Positions 52,018 through 63,471 of a DNA stretch of 64,000 nt are shown piece by piece. The position numbers and the translations under genes are program-made. The notes under the pieces are model-generated. The model worked only from the letters and a program-made list of their open reading frames with translations, searched no databases and was not told where the DNA came from. The DNA is from Macrocystis pyrifera (Eukaryota; Sar; Phaeophyceae; Laminariales; Laminariaceae), in NCBI GenBank assembly GCA_031763025.1, contig JASSKH010000002.1:1604929-1668928 (forward strand), given 5' to 3'. Each line of letters begins with the position of its first letter. Position 1 is the stretch's first letter.

Positions 52018-52139
52018 TAGTTGTGGGTAAAAACCACATTTTAAGTTGCACAGCTCCCAATTATAATAGAACGTGAAGCAGTCATTCACGTCTTTTTGGT
52101 GACGGAGATCGGTAGCTGAAACAAACAGCACCCGACCCC

Positions 52140-52765
52140 TACTATACTTGTGGTGGTGGCGGTGGTCGTCGTCGTTATACTGGTCCTGGTAGTGGTGGTG
52201 GTAACGGTGGTTGTTCTGGTAGTGATGGTGGGGGTGATGGCTGTTGCTGCGGTGGTGTTGTTGTTCGTGGGTATGGTGGTGACGGTGGTGGTCGTTGTAC
52301 GGAGTACCATAGTAAATAGGATCAAATATTGTTAGTAAAAAGTCAAATACATAGGGTTTGTGTGCGCCGTAGGTCCTATTTACTATGGTCCCCCGTAGTA
52401 GTGGTAGTTGCGGTGGCCGTAGTGATGGTGATGACATTGGCGGTGGTGTTGATATCACTAGTATGGGCTGTTTTGAGTGATGGTGGTCACGATTACGTCG
52501 GCATTGGTCGCGAAACACGTGGTGGCGGTGATGGTTCTGGCGTTGGTGGTGGTAGCGCTGGTGTTTGCGGGTGTTTGCGAGTGTGGTAGGAGTGACGATG
52601 GTTATGGTGGTGGTGGTCGTGATAATATTGCGAGTATAGTGATGGTAGTGGGAGTGGTGGTGACGTCGGTGGTGGTGGTGATGGTGGTGGGGGTGGTGGT
52701 GGTGGTGAACCTGACGGTGCTGGCGGCAATGATGAAAGCGAGCAGTGGCGGTGGCGGTCGGTTTC
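52140..52765. repeat. GGT-rich tract, second block
   Basis: Same composition as 49.2-51.8 kb, interrupted by a MITE-A at 52296. Confidence 0.85.
52296..52397. mobile_element. MITE-A copy
   Basis: GTACGGAGTACCATAGTAAA to TATGGTCCCCCGTAGTA. Confidence 0.8.
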
Positions 52766-52769
52766 TGAG

Positions 52770-53465
52770 TACAAGAACTATACCTGGTAAATGCACTAAT
52801 CACTGCTGTTACTTCTTGTTTCTACGCGTCGATCCCCTTGAACGGTTTCAGGCCGTCGACTGCAGTATCCGAGCTGCGCGTTACGGGCTTGACGCACGCC
52901 ATAGAAGGTTCTTGGAAGAAAAGTCTTGCTGCTGGTGTAGGTTTGGGAACGGCCCTTGTATATAAACGCCTCCTCACGTATTTCGGAAACCTCCCCTTCT
53001 TAACGCATTCCTACCGACAGACAGCAGATAATAGCGATCGATTTTTAATCACACTACTTTGCGGTAGCGGGCCTTGAGAGTGGTTTTCACGATCGCTCAG
53101 TTTGCGGTGTCACAGGTAGTATGCACTCAAATCTGCGGCAGCCCATACCCCCTGATTATTACCTGGCACACATAGCGTACAGTACTTTATCAGATTCCAA
53201 ATACACAGTCTACCGCAGCAGGTATATACCAGGTGCCAGGAGCTTCGCGCATAGGTCCATTTTCCTACTCTTAACGTATTGAGAACCATTACTTTTGGAA
53301 CAGTAGTTTGGAACATTCAATACAGCGATACTGCGAACATTTAAAGCTACGCTACACGATACCGTAGTGCGTTCTGAATCTCTGTCTTCTCAATAACCAC
53401 ACTTATTTACTTATGCTTACTTTCAATGCATTGCAGTAGCTGGTAATGCCTTACCACAGCAAATT
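52770..53465. other. No gene recognised
   Basis: Unique sequence; a candidate frame at 52838-53077 (79 codons) has no motif. Confidence 0.4.
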
Positions 53466-53467
53466 AC

Positions 53468-53715
53468 ATGTGTCAGGTGCAGCAGTACCAAGGTCGATTT
53501 CGCGAGTTTGGGGTCGACCTCTTCTTGTGCAAAAACTGACAGCAGAAATCGCAAATTAGCTCGTGTGCTCGCACAATTCGACTCTAGTCGATGAGGAAAG
53601 AAAGTGCTGAGCTCTAACCGTGATGAAACGAAGGCATGCGCGGTAATCGGTAGGGGGGAGAAGGTACGCACCGCAGTGAGGAGGGGGGAGAACTCATGCA
53701 CCCCTGTAGTAGGGA
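53468..53715 (+). mobile_element. Old SINE-T relative
   Basis: Landmarks are kept but diverged: GCAGTACCAAGGTCGATTTC, CTCTTCTTGTGCAAAAACTGA, AAATTAGCTCGTGTGCTCGC, GACTCTAGTCGATGAGGAAA, AGTGCTGAGCTCTAACCGTG and GGTAGGGGGGAGAAGGTACG. The tRNA-like head is only partly recognisable. Confidence 0.55.
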
Positions 53716-53717
53716 CG

Positions 53718-53720
<3 letters not shown>

Positions 53721-53749
<29 letters not shown>

Positions 53750-53955
53750 GTTATCCTCCGGCGGATTGGAAAAAATAAAGCTTAAGCTCACCACACTTCC
53801 ACGTTCGCGATTTCGTGTCGTGTGTCAATTTAGCCCAGTTGGGCACGTTGACCCGACCTGACCCCCGAGAGGAGCAGGTGCAGTGGAGATAGCCACCCGG
53901 GAGAGTCATCTCTCCCGGGTAGTGTGGGACTTGCGCGAACTCACCCAGTAACAAA
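53721..53955 (-). mobile_element. Retro-H element, minus strand
   Basis: The A tail appears as T(28) at 53721-53748, followed by TATCCTCCGGCGGATTGG, AAATAAAGCTTAAGCTCACC, TCGTGTCGTGTGTCAATTTA and the same hairpin (CCCGGGAGAG / CTCTCCCGGG at 53896-53919) as the 34.1-kb copy. Confidence 0.75.
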
Positions 53956-53959
53956 AACC

Positions 53960-54698
53960 AAGGCTATGAGGCCTTCTCGCCGGACTCGGACCAGTTACGG
54001 TCCACCCTACCCGTTGGGGCGTTGGTCCGACGGGGAAAGAGGGTCTGCTGTGTCACTCCGGATCTGAGCTACGAGAAGGAGCGAGCTGGAAAATATGGCA
54101 AACAAAATAAGCGGGGGGGTGGCAGGCATCCCTGTATGCCTGGTGACACCATGGTAATTCACAACGCATGCGGCTGTGTCCAGCCGCAAGCTGTGTCACT
54201 CCGCACGGCACATCAGGAAGAGCAAAATGCAACAACATTCTTGATCGAATGGTTGCTTCAACAGCGCTGCTACATACGTTTTCTTTATTCGTAACGTGGA
54301 CGCCTGAAGTGCTACCGACCCTCGCGTATAGTATACGTGAATAGTCCTGTAGCTGTACCTCTCTACACAAAATCGCTCGCCGAAGCTGACGCCTGATCGC
54401 TCTACTCGCAAAGAGCTAACTAAGTACAGAAAAGGGCGAGCCGCTCGCTACACGGAAAACACGTCAGTTTGGCGTCGAGGCAACTTTTTTTTCGTGTTGC
54501 TACCACTGAGCACATACGCATACTCAATTGTTGGCTATCCTATTAGGCTTGGTATGGCACTCGACCCTGTGAGCGCCGCTTTTCTCGGTCGAGTTTCTTG
54601 ACACCAAGTAGATACTATCGTGAGAAAACGAGAGAACGTCCATTCCTTACGAGGCAAGTTCTTAGCAACCGACGTGCGGTTGTTTCAACTGCTGCTGC

Positions 54699-54734
<36 letters not shown>

Positions 54735-55030
54735 TACTGCTACTGCCGCCGCTGCAAAGACATCTGCCTACCGTACATCGGATTGGCGGAGTGTGTACGC
54801 ATCTGACAATCGGAGAGTATTACTAATACACACCGAAAATCAAGGGGGGTGCCCATCAACCTAAGCACATATGGTTACTTACGTTCACCGACTCAGTACT
54901 ACGAAAAAACATGTCTACTCGCGCTGAAACGAGCGACAACACCAACGAGAAAAATGATGCACCAGTAGGAGCAGGCCATACAAGCCTGCACACACATGAA
55001 AACATTATATCACATCATACATACGATATG
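53960..55030. other. No gene recognised
   Basis: A (CTG)n run at 54688-54731 yields the poly-Ala or poly-Leu open frames. The surrounding frame (54598-54864) has no motif. Confidence 0.4.
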
Positions 55031-55032
55031 TA

Positions 55033-55137
55033 TTACGGGGGGGCATAGTAAGTAGGACCAAATGGTGTTCGTAGAAAAATGTAAACATATAGGTTTTTGT
55101 GTGTAACGTAGGTCCTATTTACTATGCCCCCCCGTAA
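55033..55137. mobile_element. MITE-A copy
   Basis: TTACGGGGGGGCATAGTAAG to ATGCCCCCCCGTAA, TA at both ends. Confidence 0.85.
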
Positions 55138-55249
55138 TAGTACACGCGCATACAAAACAGTGTACTGTACTGTACATGGGGCACAACGACAACGCAACAG
55201 GCAGCTTCGACGCGACCGCCGACCCCCGCGCTGCTGCACACCCTATTAC

Positions 55250-55448
55250 CGCCCTCTCCTCCTCCTCCAACACCTCCTCCTCCTCCTCCTCCTCTTCCTC
55301 TTGCTCCCTCCTCCTCCTCCTCCTCCTCCTCCTCGTCCTCCTCCTCGTCCTCCTCCTCCTCCCCCTCCTCCTCCTCTCTCCTCCTCCTCCACCTCCACCT
55401 CCTCCTCCTCCTCCTCCTCCTCCTCCTCCCCTTCCTCCTCCTCCTCCT
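55250..55448. repeat. (CTC)n imperfect microsatellite
   Basis: About 200 bp of CTCCTCCTC with TCGTCC and CACCTCCAC interruptions. Ser, Pro and Glu/Arg frames are artefacts. Confidence 0.9.
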
Positions 55449-55611
55449 GTTTGCTGTTTGTTGCCGTCGTATAGTCTGACGTGTGGCTTTTTGTTTGTGA
55501 AGTCTGCTGTGCCCCCCAAGAGTGCGGCGTAACGCTTTTGCCGTTGAAAAAAAACAGTTGCACTATATCACAGTACGTAAGTACCTGCCTGTATCATATA
55601 CCAGGCACCTG

Positions 55612-55698
55612 CTACGGAGGGCCATAGTAAACAGGACCAAATATTGTTAGTAAATATAGGTAAACATATAGGCTTTTGTGCGTACCGTGGTCCCCGGT
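55612..55698. mobile_element. MITE-A copy, right end deleted
   Basis: CTACGGAGGGCCATAGTAAA; the right arm is shortened to GTACCGTGGTCCCCGGTA. Confidence 0.75.
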
Positions 55699-55699
55699 A

Positions 55700-56095
55700 A
55701 GTAGTCTGGTATCGGGTACCACAATCTGTAGGAGGGAACACAAAGAGCGATTGTACTTAAAATATAGTATAAGTTTGGTACTGCCATCATAATTCAAACG
55801 GGGTTTATATTCATGGCCAGGGTAGTCTGATGTCGGTTGACGGACTTGACGTGTTTGACGGATTTGACGGACATCCGCGTCAGAGGGGTTGCCCACACAA
55901 AAAGGATAATCGATGTTCTATCTGCCTGGAAGCAAATAGTGTGAGGGATATGATTGGCTGTTCACTGACCCGGGCTTTCACGCTGCAGGGGTATCACCTA
56001 ATTTTTCTGAGCCCTTTTTACCTGAAAGAAGTATGTATATCCCTCGACCAGTAGTACTTGGATTTTGTCAATATATGTTGTGGCTTGACCCCTTC
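55700..56095. other. No gene recognised
   Basis: A small frame (55830-56054) contains NRCSICLEA, which recalls a RING opening, but the remaining Cys/His ligands are absent. Confidence 0.4.
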
Positions 56096-56097
56096 AG

Positions 56098-56174
56098 GTC
56101 CCAGTCCCATGTTGGAGACGAATCACTCAAATTCTAAGCAGTTCGTCCTCAAAGCTGATCTAAACAGACTGCTG
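56098..56174. mobile_element. Fold-B foldback element
   Basis: CCCAGTCCCATGTTGGAGAC on the left; right arm decayed (GTTCGTCCTCAAAGCTGATC). Confidence 0.55.
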
Positions 56175-56278
56175 TCTTACAAGGGTAATTTCGATGAACA
56201 ATCCCTAAAAGCTTACAAGTAGTTAGGCACAAGTATCACGAAAAATTCGAATAATAATAACGTCGTCAATCACCACTA

Positions 56279-56387
56279 TTACGGGGGACCATAGTAAATA
56301 GGACCTACGGTACACACCAAAAACCTATCTATTTAGCTATTTTCACTAACAAGATTTGGTCCTATTTACTGTGATGGTCCCCCGTAA
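56279..56387. mobile_element. MITE-A copy
   Basis: GTAAAT-type arms with a 4-bp duplication (GTGATGGTCC) in the right arm; TA flanks. Confidence 0.85.
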
Positions 56388-56389
56388 TA

Positions 56390-57045
56390 CTGTTGTAGTC
56401 CGACGATAAATCCAGGACCCCGGCCGGTCAGAAGTAGTTCAGGCAAAAAAATGCTATAACATACCCCTTTCTACCAGGCACATCGCAACACGCCTCCGTA
56501 TTATAGTAAGTCCTTGACGAGCAGAGGTCAAACCAGTAAGCAGAACGCAGCGCGGTCAGCTGACGCGGACAGGCTAAGCTGTCTTGCTGGGGGTGAAACC
56601 TGTACGATCAGGCGCCAGGTATACAAGGTATTACACGTATGCACTACAGTATACCAGGCAAATCAGTCGATTCAGGACACGGCAGGCAACAATTGTTTCA
56701 CCCCTCCCCGATCGACGGCAGGCTTCAAAGAGTCTACCTTCTTGATGGACGGCTAGCTACCCTGAAGAGCGCGGTGAGTTCCCACAGCAGAGGCGATGTG
56801 AGGTCGTTTTTCAGCGCTTGATTCTTACTGAAAACGGGGCGGGAGCTGGCTGAAAGAATACCGAACAAGATACGTGGATGTCTCGGGAAGGATCTGGCGG
56901 ATGAGAACCTTTCGAAAATGTAACGGCCGGCGTGTTCAGCACACTCACACCCGTTGCCGTTGTCGGCACAGCGAGCGCTCAGAAATTATCGTACCCCTGT
57001 GCGAAATCAACGGTCGAAATCAACGGTCATCTTTACGGTGGTAAC
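56390..57045. other. No gene recognised
   Basis: Unique sequence with several MITE-free open frames under 85 codons; none is supported. Confidence 0.4.
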
Positions 57046-57048
57046 TAC

Positions 57049-57155
57049 TACGGGGGACCGTATTAAATAGGACCCGCGGTGCACACAGAAAACCCATAAT
57101 TTTTGCTATTTTTACTAGCAATATTTGGTCCTATTTACTATGGTTCCCCCTAATA
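57049..57155. mobile_element. MITE-A copy
   Basis: CTACGGGGGACCGTATTAAA to ACTATGGTTCCCCCTAATA. Confidence 0.75.
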
Positions 57156-57464
57156 TTACACCCGTATATAGGGTTTATTCAGCGTGTGCAACACTCACGT
57201 TTAGCGACAGGGGTATATATAGCGCTTGTTGGCCGAAACGTTCATTACGGACGGCGCTTTTCATCCGCGGAGCTATACTCAATGAGGCGTGCCTTCTTAT
57301 CGTTGGCTAAGGCATGGGGTTTGTGCCTTGTATCGATGGAACACTTGGTCCAGTTGATTGTTGTGTGTGTATTGCTTACAATATAACGTCATTTTTCCCA
57401 AGACCTATTTTTCGTCTCCCTGGATTCGGAGAATTAATATATTACCCCCCCCCCGGTCGCCCAC

Positions 57465-57992
57465 AGCTGGTCGTCGAGTTGGATCATTTGTGAGAAGTAA
57501 AGAACCTTTACTCTGCAGAAGGGAATTGATCGTATCACGTAGTGCTCAAGGTAAGCCACCCAAGAGGCAGTTACATAGTACTCCCATTGCTGTCTCTGGA
57601 AGTGGCTACGCCGGAAATTAAACTAACGCATTGAAGCTGTCATCCAAATGCAAGTCCGCCTCACAAGCGGTTCTTAGTAGGATGCGGCTCACCCTCCATG
57701 CGACTCGCCGGACACCTCACGGCGATTCGCGCTTGGTGCAAGCAATGTCTGCCTGGTCGGTGAAAAAACCCGACATGCTCCGTCCCGGCATTGTAGGGAT
57801 GCGAGGGTCTATGGTCATTCTCCTGTCGAGTACACTCCCCCTCCCCTCCCCTCCGTCATAAGACTACGGCCATGCATGATAATGAGTACACCCCCCCCTC
57901 CGTCCCGGCCTTGTGCTGATGCCAGGGTCTATGGTCATACAACTAAGGCCACGCAGGATAACGAGTACCCCCCCCCCCCCCCCCCCCCCCCC
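57465..57992 (+). mobile_element. Long Poly-C element plus short tandem copy
   Basis: Matches the 26.8- and 28.2-kb copies from GGAGAACCTTTAC-like sequence (57498) through CACCTCACGGCGATTCGCGC and CATTGTAGGGATGCGAGGGT to GATAATGAGTACAC plus C (57891-57897). A second 3' end (GCCAGGGTCTATGGTCATAC to GATAACGAGTAC) follows with a C run at 57967-57992. Confidence 0.65.
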
Positions 57993-58154
57993 CTCCCCGC
58001 CCCCCTCCATCTTACTCCATATCTGGTGCGCACCAAAACCCTACACTAAAGATAGGACGAAAAAAAGGAACTCACTCGTAGACTGCATGCTACAGCATAC
58101 TATCATCACAAAAAAAAATGACCTAATATGATCTCTGTGATCACCCAGGTCGCG

Positions 58155-58315
58155 ATCCTACGCCGAGTGCGCCGGAACAAAGTGGCTCTGAGAGACCGCC
58201 AGGCTGCTGTTGGGGGAAAGAAGGAAGAAGCCGGAGCACTGCTGAAGATGTAGTGGGGGTGGAAAGTTGACGAGGAGTATAGGGAGGGTAAACAAGGGTT
58301 TGCCAAAGGAGAAAG
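58155..58315. repeat. GCCGAGTGCRCC dispersed repeat, copy 2
   Basis: CGCCGAGTGCGCCGGAACAA, GAGAGACCGCCAGGCTGCTG, GGAAGAAGCCGGAGCACTGC and TGGAAAGTTGACGAGGAGTA align with 46.59-46.74 kb. Confidence 0.65.
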
Positions 58316-58394
58316 GCGTATGTAGGAGCCCCAAAGGAGGGGAAACGAGATATCTTGTTGGCTCCGAGATATACATAAGAGGGACTACTTACTG

Positions 58395-58915
58395 CGGTGT
58401 ATGGCACTCAGGTTGGAAGGGAATATATACATACGAAACGTTGTCGGAGGGCAAAAATTAATAGTTGTATGAAACACTGCGTGGCCGTGAGATTGTTCAA
58501 ACAATTTTCTCAAAGTCACACCAGTGTTGGTTGGGTGAGATATTCAGTAGAGCTCTCCTCAAGCAAGGCAGAGCTTCTCTCTCGGAAAAAGTTTAGGTGC
58601 AGACGCCCGACCCCATGCGGTACCATGTGCGGAGACACTCGGTCCTCCGCTCTTGACCGCGCCGATGAACGCTTTTTCCCCTCTGCTGGTGGCCCCTCTA
58701 CTGACATCTTCGCCACTCCAGCTACCAGGTAAAAATGAAGGCGGCGAACTGCTACTCCTATTATTACTGTGTCACCTTCAAAACAGACATTACTCCGCAC
58801 TTTTTTTTTTTTCAACCTTTGAAATTGTTGCAGTAAATCTAAAAAAAAAACACAACGAGCGGAGACATGCATGAGGAGCGGAGGGATACAATGTTGATGA
58901 AGCCCGGCCAGCACC
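58395..58915. other. Overlapping open frames on both strands, unassigned
   Basis: A + frame of 111 codons (58397-58732) and a minus frame of 132 codons (58516-58914) overlap. Neither shows a motif or clean splice context, so no gene is called. Confidence 0.3.
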
Positions 58916-59022
58916 CGAGCAGACCGCCCGGCTGTGCGCTATATGTGCCGCTCAGAAATATACCACCGCCGGAATCGTCGCCCCGCTGCACAAGCATCGG
59001 TGGGTGGGGCGGACTCTAGGTA

Positions 59023-59130
59023 TTACGGGGGACCATAGTAAACAGGACCAAATATTGATGGTGAAAAAGGGGGAAATATACATGTTTTTTGTGTGTACCG
59101 TAGGTCCTATTTACTATGGTCCCCCGTCAT
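59023..59130. mobile_element. MITE-A copy
   Basis: TTACGGGGGACCATAGTAAA to TGGTCCCCCGTCA, TA at 59021-59022. Confidence 0.85.
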
Positions 59131-59448
59131 TGTCAATTCGAGGAGTGTGGCAATCGCATACCTGGTGCTGCTATATAGCAGCATGGTAGCAACATATCAG
59201 GTACCTGGTATACTTGTACTGTAGAAATATTTGAACAGCGGTGCTTGCGACGCACAGCGGTTAGTTGGTAACGTCTTACGAGGCGGGGTTCCGCGGTAAA
59301 ATCCGCTTGTTTTTTTTCATTACTTCTCTTCGCATAGGGGGACAACAAATTCAGAGTAGAATGCCTCCCATGAGTAGTAGAGGTGTTCATGGTCTACACA
59401 AGTACCAATCTGGCCTTCAATATAATACGCTATTTTGTCAGAAGGCAC

Positions 59449-59480
59449 TCATAATAATAATAATAATAATAATAATAATA
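59449..59480. repeat. (ATA)n microsatellite
   Basis: About ten ATA units. Confidence 0.9.
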
Positions 59481-59510
59481 TAGTACGATACTCACACCAG
59501 AGTCAGTCGT

Positions 59511-59617
59511 ATTTCGGGGGTCTATAGTTAATAGGACCTATGGCATACATAAAAACCTATACATTTAGGTATTTTTACTAACAATATTTGGTCCTGTTAA
59601 CTATGGACCCCGGTAAT
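59511..59617. mobile_element. MITE-A copy
   Basis: TATTTCGGGGGTCTATAGTT to ACTATGGACCCCGGTAA. Confidence 0.8.
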
Positions 59618-59619
59618 GG

Positions 59620-60907
59620 TAGTTTTCGGTGTTTTTTCATCCCCAACAAGAGTCAACCCCACCGCGATTTCCGCCTGTTTTCCCACAGCAGGGGAAAAAA
59701 ACTGCCGCCCATCCTCGCAACCGTGCCCCCACCCCCCCCCCCCCCCCCCCCGCCCCCGCCCGCCCCTCGCCTGTCTGATTTCTTTTCTGTTTTTTTTTTT
59801 TTTTTTTCCTTCCACAGTTGTTTCCCGTCTGGTTTTATCGTTTCCTTCGCTGTTCGTTCGGAGAGAGAAAGCGCGTCATCTTCGCCTCGCGTGTGTACTT
59901 AATATTATCACAATGCACTGAACTACCTGACTTGGCCAGACGTCCCCCTATAAGTACAACAAAATCGGGCGGAAACAATTAAACGGCCCTCAGTTTTGTT
60001 GACTTTTTTTCAGCGACGGCCGACGGCCGATGATGTTGTTGTCGAGATTTTTTTTTTTTTTTATCGTACGAGGTACGTAGTAATTAATCCCTGGTACAGT
60101 GTACAAAAGTGCACAACAAAGCAGAACTCATATACGTTCACTGCTGTCCCCATGCCTGGTCTTGGCACGGTCTACAGTATTTAGTAGTAACATACTTGCA
60201 CATAATGTGCGCCATACCAAGGACTGCATACGCAGTAAGACAATAGTTTACTGCGGCACAGCAGTGGCGGTTGTGCTACATCCCTGCACCGTCAACTTTC
60301 ATCCATACGTATACCACAGGCAGAGAGAGGGGTATACCGTCGGCCACCATCGCGTCAGCACCCCTCCGCCTCCGTGGCTGCTCTCTCCCTTCCGCCCCCA
60401 GCACCGCACCGCATCGCATCACACGGCATCGCTGCCCCGCGCCGCCCCGCGCCTCACGGGACCGCACGGCACCACACCCGATAGCAACCCAAGCGCACAC
60501 ACACACACACACGCTGTGGTGGTCTGGGCACGACGGAAATATCTGCCTGGCGAAACAAGAAAGAAGCACACACTCTGGTATTGTTATAGCCCCGGCTATC
60601 TCCTCCTAGAGACGCTGGATCCGCCACCACCAACACCACCTCCACGACCACCGGTCACCCGGCATGGGGGCATCGTGCGACTCCGATTACCACGTCATTG
60701 GTATGCAAAACGGCGAGCAGGTGGGCGGATGGGGTGGGGTCGGGTGGGTGGGTGGGTGGGTGGGGTGGGTGGGGCGGTGGGTACTTGGGTAGTAGGTGGG
60801 TCGGTTGTGTGGAGATGTATCCGGTGCTCTGCATCTGGCGGGTGGAGGAATTGCTCGTGTGGTGTGCGTCTTTGTGTGGACAGCCGAAGTTAATTTGCTT
60901 ATATATA

Positions 60908-60940
<33 letters not shown>

Positions 60941-61360
60941 CAACTGTTCTTACCTTTTCGAGTGTAATCGCAATAGGTGTTTTGGCCTCCGACTGTGTCC
61001 AGGTCGAATAAAACCTCGACTTCCTGTATAGCTAGTAGGAGTGTGATGGGAAGAAGGAAACCCGCAAGAAACGTATACATATACGCGCTGCAGCAGCACC
61101 AGACTGCTGCTGTGCCCCTGTTTCAACGTTCGTACTGCTGCTGTTGTTGGTGAAATTGCAGCAATACACTATTATTGCAGTACGTATCCTCGTACAGCAG
61201 TACTCTATGGTACATCTACAGCAGTAGTATCGTTTGATGGTCGTTTTGCGAAACTTGTGATAGAGGTATGCTGTGCTCAAGGAGAAATTGCTGGATGCGG
61301 GGACGTTCGAGCCAGCATAGCATCCAGTGGACAACTACATCAACGCAATGTGGGTGTGAG
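59620..61360. other. Low-complexity and unassigned DNA
   Basis: C run 59731-59750, T runs 59790-59808 and 60046-60062, (CA)n 60497-60513, GGGTGGGTGGGTGGG 60736-60776 (possible G-quadruplex), (AT)n 60901-60940. No exon is supported. Confidence 0.5.
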
Positions 61361-61364
61361 ACTA

Positions 61365-61471
61365 TTGCGGGGGTCCATAGTTAATAGGACCTATGGTACA
61401 TATAAAAAACTATATATATTTACCTATTTTTGCTAACAATATGTGGTCCCAGTAACTATGGTCCCCCGTAA
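61365..61471. mobile_element. MITE-A copy
   Basis: TTGCGGGGGTCCATAGTTAA to ACTATGGTCCCCCGTAA, TA at both ends. Confidence 0.85.
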
Positions 61472-61474
61472 TAG

Positions 61475-62268
61475 AAGGCTGATGAGTACGGTTGGCCCAC
61501 AAAAACTATGGCGAGGTCGAGCGGCGCCACACCCGGTGCACAAGTTATCCCCCGGAGAGGAACGGAAACAACAGCGTTGACTGCAGGTAGGGGAGTAGGG
61601 TGACTCAGCGGTGGCTTGCCAAAAGGGAAGAAGGTGCGAAAAATATACCACTCTGTTGGCGCAATCAAGAAGAACCGCCTACACATTATCATGAAGAAAA
61701 TATTGATCCTTGTTACACTCAAGCCCGGAATGATAAAAGATGGGAACCTTCACGAACGGAAGGTGGGATAGTTTTCGGTTCAGAGCGATGGAAGAGGAAC
61801 TGCAGTGCTCCTGCTGCATATATATATTGCTGGGGTACGTGCGCGGCAGCAGTACTTAGTAGGCAGATAAAATTGGTTCAAGTCGGAGGAGAACATGCAC
61901 CCATGTGCATATATTATTGTAGGAGGACGACCTTTATCAGTATATTATACTGCTGTGCAAAAACATACGTACGTAGACGTGATGCACGGGCTGTGTGGTG
62001 AAAGCGTGTCCGTCCAGAAGGGGTGGTCCCATACGTGGCGAGCGCGGCTGCTGCTGTTGCTGTTGATAGACGCGTAGGACGGACGTGGGGAGAGGCGTAT
62101 TCTAGATCGGGCACCAGGGGGGGGGGTTCCCGGTGAGCGGCACAACGACAAGCCCTTCCTTTTTTCTGCTCTAGTCTTTCCATCGTGCGCCAAACAAAGG
62201 AAAATGGAGCTGCTCTTCTATATCTCTCTACAGTAGTAGTAAGTGATCAACACGCATTGTGGTAGTGA
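61475..62268. other. No gene recognised
   Basis: 61520-61640 holds a weak copy of the GCCGAGTGCRCC repeat. The remainder is unique, with short frames only. Confidence 0.4.
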
Positions 62269-62269
62269 G

Positions 62270-62374
62270 TAACGGGGGTCCATAGTTAACAGGACCTATG
62301 ATGTACATAAAAACCAATATATTTGCCTATTTTTACTAACAAAATTTGGTCCCGTTAACTATGGACCCCTGTAG
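62270..62374. mobile_element. MITE-A copy
   Basis: TAACGGGGGTCCATAGTTAA to ACTATGGACCCCTGTAG. Confidence 0.85.
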
Positions 62375-62644
62375 TACCTGCTCAATAGGCTAATGTGGCA
62401 AAAGGGACACACGTCTTTGATAGTGTGTCCCGACAGGAATCTCCTACATACCACTGTACAGCACACACAGCACACTGTGCGGTATATGCAGGGATGCACC
62501 TCACCGGAGAGCTCTGCTATTATTTATCGTGTGTCTCGGAGCAGGTGTTGTTTCTGCACTCTATCCACATGCACCTCTATCTTACTCTAATTCCAAGTGT
62601 TTAGCGCCCACAACTGGAAATACAAGCCGAAGGGGGCAAATTCA

Positions 62645-62645
<1 letters not shown>

Positions 62646-62705
<60 letters not shown>
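62646..62705. repeat. (ACT)n microsatellite
   Basis: About 20 pure ACT units; a CCCACCCACCC run follows at 62747-62783. Confidence 0.95.
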
Positions 62706-62706
<1 letters not shown>

Positions 62707-62851
62707 ATAGTAACCAATAATACTACTTTATCTACTCGTATTTCACCCACCCCCGCCCACCCACCCACCCACCCACCCACCCCCTTCGTTTTGTTTGTCC
62801 ATCCCATTTATTATCTTCGCCCTTCTTCTCTCGCCCTCTCCTATTTTTTCA

Positions 62852-62960
62852 AGAGGCCATATAGTAAATAGGATCGAAACTTTGTTCGTAAAAATAGAGA
62901 AAGATATAGGTTTTTGTCTGTACCGTAGATGTCCTATTTACTACGTACGGTCCCCCGTAA
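62852..62960. mobile_element. MITE-A copy
   Basis: Left end eroded (AAGAGGCCATATAGTAAATA); right arm TACTACGTACGGTCCCCCGT has a 4-bp insertion. Confidence 0.7.
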
Positions 62961-63239
62961 ACAGGCTTAAAACTCTCAGATCCGGGGTCACACGGAAAAG
63001 GCGCTACTACTTCCGCCTCTCCCCACTACCTCACCTCACTACGTACGGTTCGTGCCCCCCTTCTACTTTCTTTCATCGCGATAGCACGTCGTCAGCCCTC
63101 TTTTTCTTCGCTAGTCGACTCGCGTTTTGATTTGGGCCTGCTACCCTACCCTCTATAATAATAGAAAATGTGGGGTATGAGGCGGAACTATCTCGTACTA
63201 CTGCTGTAGTTACAATATATCACTGCTGCCTTTGTAGTA

Positions 63240-63471
63240 TTACGGGGGTCTATAGTTAACAGGAACTATGTCATACATAAAAACCTATATATATATAAAC
63301 CTATATATATATATAGGTATTTTTACTATTACGGGGGTCCATAGTTAACAGGACCTATGATGTACATAAAAACCTATATATTTTCCAGTTTTTAATAACA
63401 AAATTTGGTCCCGTTAACTATGGTCCCCCGTAATAACAATATTTGGTCCTGTTTACTATGGTCCCCCGTAA
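63240..63471. mobile_element. MITE-A copy split by a second MITE-A
   Basis: The left part runs from TTACGGGGGTCTATAGTTAA to TATTTTTACTA (63328), and the right part from TAACAATATTTGGTCCTGTT (63434) to GGTCCCCCGTAA. Without the insert it reads TTTTTACTAACAATATTTGG, the normal core. An AT-rich duplication (ATATATATAAACCTATATAT) lengthens the left half. Confidence 0.9.
63329..63433. mobile_element. MITE-A copy, nested insert
   Basis: A complete copy flanked by TA (63327-63328 and 63434-63435), where the host core has a single TA. Confidence 0.9.

Noticed and set aside
49207-52965. Long Val/Gly-rich + frames and Thr/His/Pro-rich minus frames
   Set aside because: Six-frame shadows of the GGT-rich tract; no complex sequence and no start or splice context.
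54598-54864. Ala-rich 88-codon protein
   Set aside because: The Ala run is a CTG microsatellite; flanks show no recognisable domain.
55830-56054. RING finger protein (CSICLE motif)
   Set aside because: Only the first Cys pair is present; the other metal ligands are absent and the frame is short.
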